32,684 nucleotides of DNA. It comes from an uncultured Pseudomonadota bacterium (lineage in GTDB: Bacteria; Desulfobacterota; Syntrophorhabdia; Syntrophorhabdales; Syntrophorhabdaceae). The notes beneath the pieces were generated by a model, which had not been told where the DNA came from, made no database searches, and worked only from the letters and a program-made list of their open reading frames with translations. The stretch spans positions 1 through 32,684 of the forward strand of contig CALMFJ010000002.1 of the NCBI GenBank assembly GCA_937862865.1. The letters run 5' to 3'. Shown one piece after another: positions 27,028 through 32,684 of the stretch (within the stretch, counting starts at the first letter, position 1; the number at the start of each line of letters is the position of its first letter). The translations under genes were made by a program, and so were the position numbers.

Positions 27028-29700
27028 TCATCTCCGCAGCGTAAACCCGCGCGGCGGATTGCCGGGATGGGTGTCGCCTCCCTGCCATTTCCTTTTGATC
27101 ACGATCGTCTTGCCGTCGTCATTCCACTGCACGTGGAACGGGTAGAGCGTTCCCTGTATCTCGTTATTGTTCGTACCGATCGCGAAGGTGGCCTTCGCGG
27201 TGATCGTACCGATGGCCTGAGACAGGCGCATATCCTGCATATACTGGTTTATGACCGTGGCATTCCCGAACGTTAAAATGACGGACGCCGTATTCCCCGA
27301 TATTGATCCCGAAACGGGAATGCTGCCGCCGGGTGTCTGCATGGAGCCGCTTACGTTCGACCCGGATTGGTTCAAGGTCATCTTGCCGTTGAACCGTCCC
27401 TTGGAATCGACCGCGTTCCATGTCCCGTTCAGGGTAACGGGGGTAACGGGGACATTGCGGGATGTGTACGCCCTGCCGCTTGGGGTCGGCACCGGGGGCT
27501 GGGGTTTCGTTGTCTGGGCCGTCGTCGTGGCAGGCGTCTGTGTATTGCTCCCGCCCGACAGCGCTTCCATCAGTTCGCGAAAAGGATCGGGCTGCTCCCC
27601 TTTTTTATAAACGGTCACATTATGCGACGCCTGCGCCAGCTTGACCGGTTTCGGCTGGTATTTCATCCACAACTCCGCGGTGACATAGAAGGTCCCCGGA
27701 GCGGTTGCCGGCAGATTGACCGTATCCCGGGAGGCATACCGTCTCCCGTTGACCACCCAGCTGCAATAAAGGGCTGAAGAGGGGACGTTCGTGTCGCCGA
27801 CGCTCGCTGAAAGCTGAATGTTCTGCCCTACCTCGGCTGAGGAAGGGCCGCTTACCGAGACGGACCCTTTTGCCGGGTCGGGCCCGGCGGCAACGAACGC
27901 ATGGCGGGCTTCCCCTGCCCTGTGCCATTTTCCGGCCATTGCCTGCCATACCACCACCTGCACGACGTTCCGGCCTGCGCGTGCCACCTTGAGTGACTGG
28001 GTATCACCATTTCCGCCGAACCTCACACCGTCGACGGACCACACATAACTGTACGCGGGTTCGTTGTCGCTTCTGCTGAGCTGTGTTATCCGCGTTTTCA
28101 GGGATATTTCGTCACCCACCTTTGACTCTCCCGGCCCGTCCACCTGGACCGAGATCCTGCGGTCCCCGGCAACAACCCGATGCGTATCTTCGCCGACAAG
28201 GATCGACTGGCGCGTGTCAGGCCGCACCACATAAACCACCAGGCTCACATTATACGTTCCCGCCGTGACCAGCGTCCTTTTGAACTTTGTGCCAGAACCG
28301 AGGACCGTGTTGTTTCCCGTCAGCCGCCATGCATATTTGAGGGACGGCTTTATGGATTCGGCCGCTTCGATCTCCGATCCGAGCTCGATCGCATCACCCG
28401 TGAATGCCTGCTCAGGCCCCGTTATTGTCACCTTTACCCTCGGCTTGAGATTGAAGTCCACGGCCACGGGGACCGAAGCCGACTTTTCGTCCTTCGGCTT
28501 GACCGCGACCTTTTTCGATTCCACGCCGAAACCCGACGCCTCGGCGGTCATCGTATATGCCCCGGGAGGGACCTCGTCGAACCGTGCCTCACCGGAATCA
28601 CCCGTCGTCTCCGGCGACCGTGACGACATCCGCACCGTGGCGTTCGCGACGGGGATCGATCCCGACTTGACCCGCGCAGCAACGATGCTCAGAATGGGCT
28701 CCAGGGTGACCGGGTAGCTGTCCTCCCGTGACGGGACCAGTTCAACGGTGTCCGTGTAGGCCAGGTAGCCGTCGGCCGTGACACGGACCGCATATTTTGC
28801 CGGTTTGACACCTTTCGCCGTTACCGTACCGTCCGCCCCCGTTGTGCCGCTCAGCCTCATCTCCGCTGTGAGCGTCACGTGCGCACCGCTGACCGGCTTT
28901 CCCGAACTGTCCCTGACCTCGATCTTGATCACCCTGAGGTTCGTCCTGGTCTTTTCGACCAGTTCCCGGTTCGCCTCATCCAGGTCTTTTTTGGTTATCC
29001 CTTCATCCGACGAAAAACTGTTGTAGCCCTGATGCTTATTCATCAGTTTTCCCCAGTCCTCCGTCTTTATACCGTTCCATGCACTGTTATCGAAGCTCTT
29101 GAAATTTCCCCCGGAACCCCCGTGCGCCCACAGGTCAAAAGAATAGGGCACACCATCGATTACGGCAACCGGAGCGACATGGTTTATGTTGACGTCAAAG
29201 ATGTATCCCCTGTTCAGGGCCTGCCAGCCGTCTTTGTACCCGACAACGGAATGTATCTGGCCGGGGTCGAATCCCGAACCTTTGAGGGTTTCGGTCACGG
29301 CATCGTTAAGGTACCCGCATGTCGCCGCCTCACTGTTGCCATACCTGAGGGAAGCGTCAATACGACCGATCAGGGACGTATTGGGAGTGATCCCCCTGCG
29401 GTCCAACTCTTTCGCAACCTGGGAGGCAATATAGCGCGCCTTTTCAAGTTCACCGGCCGGCGCTGTCGCCTTCAACTGTTCGCCGAATTTCTTCCAGTCC
29501 GCGGGCGTCGGCACCCGGTCCTTCAGGCCCTGCGAATCTACCGGCTGATATCCATGATCTTTTCTGACATCGGTCGGCAGGGGGCGCTCCCCGCGAGAGT
29601 GCCCCGATGCGAAAATGAAGAGCATCGCCGTGATCAATGCCAGCATAACATAATTCACGAGTCTTCCCGCGCTGTTCCCGCCGTGGTGCCGTTCCTTCAT
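27028..29700 (-). CDS. Large membrane-anchored/secreted protein: transglutaminase-like N-terminal region plus carboxypeptidase-regulatory-like and PKD/Ig-like repeats
   Basis: N-terminal TM; ATCGYLNDAVTETLKGSGF...NINHVAPVAVIDGVPYSFDLW (C128-H174-D189); VSGAHVTLTAEMRLSGTTGADGTVTAKGVKPAKYAVRVTADGY and a second similar repeat; several GP-x-VGDEI..L.....W.VDG modules; Pro/Thr-rich linker. Confidence 0.75.
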   Translation of the reverse strand: MKERHHGGNSAGRLVNYVMLALITAMLFIFASGHSRGERPLPTDVRKDHGYQPVDSQGLKDRVPTPADWKKFGEQLKATAPAGELEKARYIASQVAKELDRRGITPNTSLIGRIDASLRYGNSEAATCGYLNDAVTETLKGSGFDPGQIHSVVGYKDGWQALNRGYIFDVNINHVAPVAVIDGVPYSFDLWAHGGSGGNFKSFDNSAWNGIKTEDWGKLMNKHQGYNSFSSDEGITKKDLDEANRELVEKTRTNLRVIKIEVRDSSGKPVSGAHVTLTAEMRLSGTTGADGTVTAKGVKPAKYAVRVTADGYLAYTDTVELVPSREDSYPVTLEPILSIVAARVKSGSIPVANATVRMSSRSPETTGDSGEARFDEVPPGAYTMTAEASGFGVESKKVAVKPKDEKSASVPVAVDFNLKPRVKVTITGPEQAFTGDAIELGSEIEAAESIKPSLKYAWRLTGNNTVLGSGTKFKRTLVTAGTYNVSLVVYVVRPDTRQSILVGEDTHRVVAGDRRISVQVDGPGESKVGDEISLKTRITQLSRSDNEPAYSYVWSVDGVRFGGNGDTQSLKVARAGRNVVQVVVWQAMAGKWHRAGEARHAFVAAGPDPAKGSVSVSGPSSAEVGQNIQLSASVGDTNVPSSALYCSWVVNGRRYASRDTVNLPATAPGTFYVTAELWMKYQPKPVKLAQASHNVTVYKKGEQPDPFRELMEALSGGSNTQTPATTTAQTTKPQPPVPTPSGRAYTSRNVPVTPVTLNGTWNAVDSKGRFNGKMTLNQSGSNVSGSMQTPGGSIPVSGSISGNTASVILTFGNATVINQYMQDMRLSQAIGTITAKATFAIGTNNNEIQGTLYPFHVQWNDDGKTIVIKRKWQGGDTHPGNPPRGFTLRR

Positions 29701-29731
29701 GGTCCGTCTCCTGAATACTATTTCTGCAATT

Positions 29732-30166
29732 CTATTGGTCTGCGTCGGGATCGATAGGCCTGCCCGTCCGGTATGATACGCTTTTCATCGTCGCGATCAG
29801 CGTCCGGTCGCCTTCCTTATCCATATAAACAGTAAATATATAGGAACCCGTCCGCTTGTTCATGGAAAGGTTTTCGCCTTCCACGACCAGAAGCGAACCC
29901 GGCTCGGGGCTCGCATGATATGTGATGGAGCAATCGAGGGCTACCGAAACATTGTTCGTATTGTTCCCGAGCACCGAGAAGGCTGCGTCCGCAAGCGAAT
30001 AGATCACGGCGCCGTGCGGCCTTCCGTAAAAATTGTGCATCGCCGGCCCGAGACGCATGTGCATCCTGACCGTCGTGCCGGTCAACTCATCGAGGACGAT
30101 TCCGAGCGACCGGGCATACCCGTCGTCTTCAAACAACCGTTGAACTATTTCGCAATGCTTTTCCAT
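29732..30166 (-). CDS. PaaI-family hotdog-fold thioesterase
   Basis: HNFYGRPHGAVIYSLADAAFSVLGN motif and hotdog length. Confidence 0.88.
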   Translation of the reverse strand: MEKHCEIVQRLFEDDGYARSLGIVLDELTGTTVRMHMRLGPAMHNFYGRPHGAVIYSLADAAFSVLGNNTNNVSVALDCSITYHASPEPGSLLVVEGENLSMNKRTGSYIFTVYMDKEGDRTLIATMKSVSYRTGRPIDPDADQ

Positions 30167-30178
30167 GCCAACCTCTCA

Positions 30179-31111
30179 TTACCCGTCAAGCCCCATCTTG
30201 CTTTCAAAATACATGGGCCTGCCGGTCAGGGGGTCCGGAAACTCAACCGAGCGCGCCACAAGCTGAAGCGGGCGTGAAAGGTCATCCTCTGCGGAAGGCT
30301 GCGTAACGGGATAGATCCGGTCATTGATGATCGGGATCCCGAGGGCTGCCATATGCACCCGCAGCTGGTGCTTTCTCCCCGTCAACGGCTCGAGCCGGTA
30401 CCGGGCTATTCCATTCTTCGCTTCGATGACGCTTATCCGCGTATACGCATTCGGCGGTCCCTGCGCCTCGTCCATCCGGAAAAAAGGGTTCCCCGCGACT
30501 ATCCGGCTCGCACGCTCAACCGGGAACCTCAGGCCCGGCACATCCAATGCCAGGGCCTCGTACATCTTGCGGACACTGTGCCTCTGAAACAACGATGCAT
30601 ATTTCCCCCTGCTTTCGAGGTCGTGGGAAAAGATAACGATCCCCGCGGTTTCCCTGTCAATACGGTGAAGGGGAACGAGGTCATCCAGCCCGAGCTTCCG
30701 CTTGAGGCGCACGAGAAGGGTTTCCCTCAAGTACCTGCCCGACGGGACCACGGGAAGAAAATGCGGCTTATCGGCGACCACGATACGTTCATCACGATAC
30801 AGGACCGATTCTTCAAAGGGTATCGGAGCCTCTTCTTCGATTTCGCGATAATAAAATATGTAGCCTCCGGCGCGGCACCGGGAGTCCGGGCTGAGCCGCG
30901 TCCCGTTCTCGTCGACGACATTCCCGTTCCCCATCCGGGAGGTCCAGGTGTCTGCCGCAATCTTCGGGAATCTTCCGGTCAGGTATTCAAGGACCGTCCG
31001 GCTGGAATTACGCATGATCCTCAGGCAGCTCGGACCCACACCATTTATCGTCGGAAGCGGTTTTTTCATAACGGTCAACCCGTACATCAGCAACTTCGGT
31101 TTTTCTGACAT
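30179..31111 (-). CDS. RluA-family pseudouridine synthase with N-terminal S4-like region
   Basis: PLHRIDRETAGIVIFS (HRLDxxTSG-type), EALTGRKHQLRVHMAALGIPIINDRIY-type C-terminal motif; ATG at 31111 preferred. Confidence 0.9.
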   Translation of the reverse strand: MSEKPKLLMYGLTVMKKPLPTINGVGPSCLRIMRNSSRTVLEYLTGRFPKIAADTWTSRMGNGNVVDENGTRLSPDSRCRAGGYIFYYREIEEEAPIPFEESVLYRDERIVVADKPHFLPVVPSGRYLRETLLVRLKRKLGLDDLVPLHRIDRETAGIVIFSHDLESRGKYASLFQRHSVRKMYEALALDVPGLRFPVERASRIVAGNPFFRMDEAQGPPNAYTRISVIEAKNGIARYRLEPLTGRKHQLRVHMAALGIPIINDRIYPVTQPSAEDDLSRPLQLVARSVEFPDPLTGRPMYFESKMGLDG

Positions 31112-31298
31112 GATTTTATCATAAGTGATACGCGCAGTGTTGTGATATGATACGTGTAAAAAAATCTTGTATAAGTTGCGTTTTGAATGGATAATCACAG
31201 AGAGGGTTCAGGCAGGTCCTTTGAAAAGGTCAACCCCCGAAGCTATGGACCGGCCGGGCATAACACCGGACACGACAATACGGAGGCAATACATCGAT

Positions 31299-31781
31299 AT
31301 GGTCAGCACCTTAAGATCGATAGCGATCGGGCTGACATTCCTGGTATTATTCACGGGGATGGCGGATGCCCAATGGGTATTTGTCGGGCGAAAGGCCCTC
31401 GGCAAAGTAAAGCAGCTCACGAGCGAAGCGGACAACTATCAGCAATCACTCGAAGCCGGGCAAAAGAATGTCCCGCAGCAGGGTTATGACGCCGCTACGG
31501 TGCTCCTTGAAGCACCGGCAAACAAGGTCTATGCGGCGGCGATCAATATAATGCAAAAGAACAAAGATATCCGGATCACCAAGAAGGATGACAGGGCCCT
31601 CTCGATCGAATTCACACACGGTAACCTTGCTGCCGGCATGACGATATCCTCCCTCTCTGACACCATCAGCCAACTTCTCGTAGTCTCCACAAAGGCAGGT
31701 AAAGCCGATTCGTCCCTGGTTTTGAAAGCGATCCTGAGGGTATGCAATGAAATGGGGGTACACTGCCAGTCCTCGGATTAA
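31299..31781 (+). CDS. Exported hypothetical protein (160 aa)
   Basis: Internal ATG at 31299 with upstream GGAGG; signal peptide MVSTLRSIAIGLTFLVLFTGMADA|QW; no recognised domain. Confidence 0.65.
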   Translation: MVSTLRSIAIGLTFLVLFTGMADAQWVFVGRKALGKVKQLTSEADNYQQSLEAGQKNVPQQGYDAATVLLEAPANKVYAAAINIMQKNKDIRITKKDDRALSIEFTHGNLAAGMTISSLSDTISQLLVVSTKAGKADSSLVLKAILRVCNEMGVHCQSSD

Positions 31782-31852
31782 AACGTGGTAGACGTAATAA
31801 AATTGATCGTGCATATTTTTAACATATTATTCTAATTCGAAAGGAGAATTGA

Positions 31853-32227
31853 GTGAAGCTACAGGAAGTTAAAGATATACTTGATGCTGAGGTTATTGTC
31901 GGAAACGACCTCTTGAATATGGAAGTAAGGACCGCATTCGGAGCGGACCTGATGAGCGACGTTCTCGCTTTCGCAAAGCCGGGGAGCCTTCTGCTTACGG
32001 GCTTGACAAATCCCCAGGTCATCCGCACCTCCGACGTTCTTGACATAGCTGCCATCATCCTGGTCCGCGGGAAAAGGCCCCTGTCGGAGACAATACAGCT
32101 GGCAGAGGAATTAAGAATACCGCTTTTGACCACGAAATTTATACTCTTTGAAGCCGTCGGTCGGCTCTATGCCCAGGGAATCCGTGGCTGCATAGAAAAG
32201 GTCGGCGAGACACGTGACCTTTCCTGA
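31853..32227 (+). CDS. DRTGG-domain protein
   Basis: GTG start with AAGGAG SD; KLQEVKDILDAEVIVG...FGADLMSDVLAFAKPGSLLLTGLTNPQVIRTSDVLDIAAIILVRGKRP typical of DRTGG. Confidence 0.85.
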   Translation: MKLQEVKDILDAEVIVGNDLLNMEVRTAFGADLMSDVLAFAKPGSLLLTGLTNPQVIRTSDVLDIAAIILVRGKRPLSETIQLAEELRIPLLTTKFILFEAVGRLYAQGIRGCIEKVGETRDLS

Positions 32228-32666
32228 GATCATCGAACAAACCTTTGCCGTAGAAGGGGGTTTCGACAATGCCGGCCTGGTATCGAGCCAGGTAAAAGCC
32301 TTTCTTACCGGGCACAACCTTCCCAAAGACATCATCAGGCGCGTGGCCATCGTGACCCTCGAAGCCGAAATGAACATCTGCTCCTACGCACACCGTGGAC
32401 ATATAACGGTCCGTGTCCTGCCGCATTTTATCACGATCGAGGCAATTGACGAGGGACAGGGAATCGGCGACATCGAACTGGCAATGGTGGAAGGTTATTC
32501 CACCGCCACCGACAAGATCCGGAGCCTCGGCTTCGGCGCAGGCCTCGGGCTCTCCAATATGAAGAAATTTTCCGATACGTTCCGGCTCATTTCAGAGGTC
32601 GGCAAGGGCACCCGCGTGAAGATGCTCATCCACATCCCCAGGGAATTCCATCCGCCCAGGGGGTAA
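32214..32666 (+). CDS. GHKL/HATPase_c ATP-binding protein (RsbW/anti-sigma-factor-like)
   Basis: VTLEAEMNICSYAHRGHITV (N box), AIDEGQGIGDIELAMVEGYSTA (G1), GFGAGLGLSNMKKFSD (G2); 14-bp overlap with the DRTGG gene. Confidence 0.88.
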   Translation: MTFPEIIEQTFAVEGGFDNAGLVSSQVKAFLTGHNLPKDIIRRVAIVTLEAEMNICSYAHRGHITVRVLPHFITIEAIDEGQGIGDIELAMVEGYSTATDKIRSLGFGAGLGLSNMKKFSDTFRLISEVGKGTRVKMLIHIPREFHPPRG

Positions 32667-32684
32667 TATCACTTTACGCCGTAA

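Noticed and set aside
1-32684. CRISPR arrays, prophage, transposases, rRNA
   Set aside because: No regularly spaced repeats, cas genes, IS/transposase motifs or rRNA seen on reading; xerC alone is a housekeeping recombinase.

Overview
The window looks like a chromosomal segment from a deltaproteobacterial or Desulfobacterota-like genome; this is inferred from gene content, not from a search. The left end carries a minus-strand tRNA cluster (Thr-TGT, Tyr-GTA, Gly-TCC), a PxxKW-type Cys-rich small protein and rpsT. Next is a ~10 kb tightly packed minus-strand run: xerC-hslV-hslU-argB-argD-argF-argG-leuS-lptE. The 11.22-11.83 kb gap contains a consensus-perfect sigma-54 (-24/-12) promoter pointing at no recognisable gene, nearby TTGTCGA/TCGACAA dyads and repeat elements. 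Then come der, an MFS transporter, a CoA-type NUDIX hydrolase, a conserved-looking hypothetical, a Lon-like AAA protease and an SDR. The most accessory part is 18.8-29.7 kb. It holds a translationally coupled CHASE2-adenylate cyclase / SH3 / M48 lipoprotein-protease cluster followed by a secreted HExxH protein of no family I recognise. It also holds ubiE, a small secreted 6-Cys protein, a TMEM175-like protein, an orphan multi-pass membrane protein and an 890-aa surface protein with a putative transglutaminase-like Cys-His-Asp core plus Ig/PKD-like repeats. The right end has a PaaI thioesterase, an RluA-type pseudouridine synthase, a periplasmic hypothetical and an overlapping DRTGG / GHKL-ATPase pair. 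No CRISPR array, rRNA, prophage or transposase was seen. The best 'undescribed system' candidates are the cyclase-linked envelope protease cluster and the orphan sigma-54 unit. Both are hypotheses.
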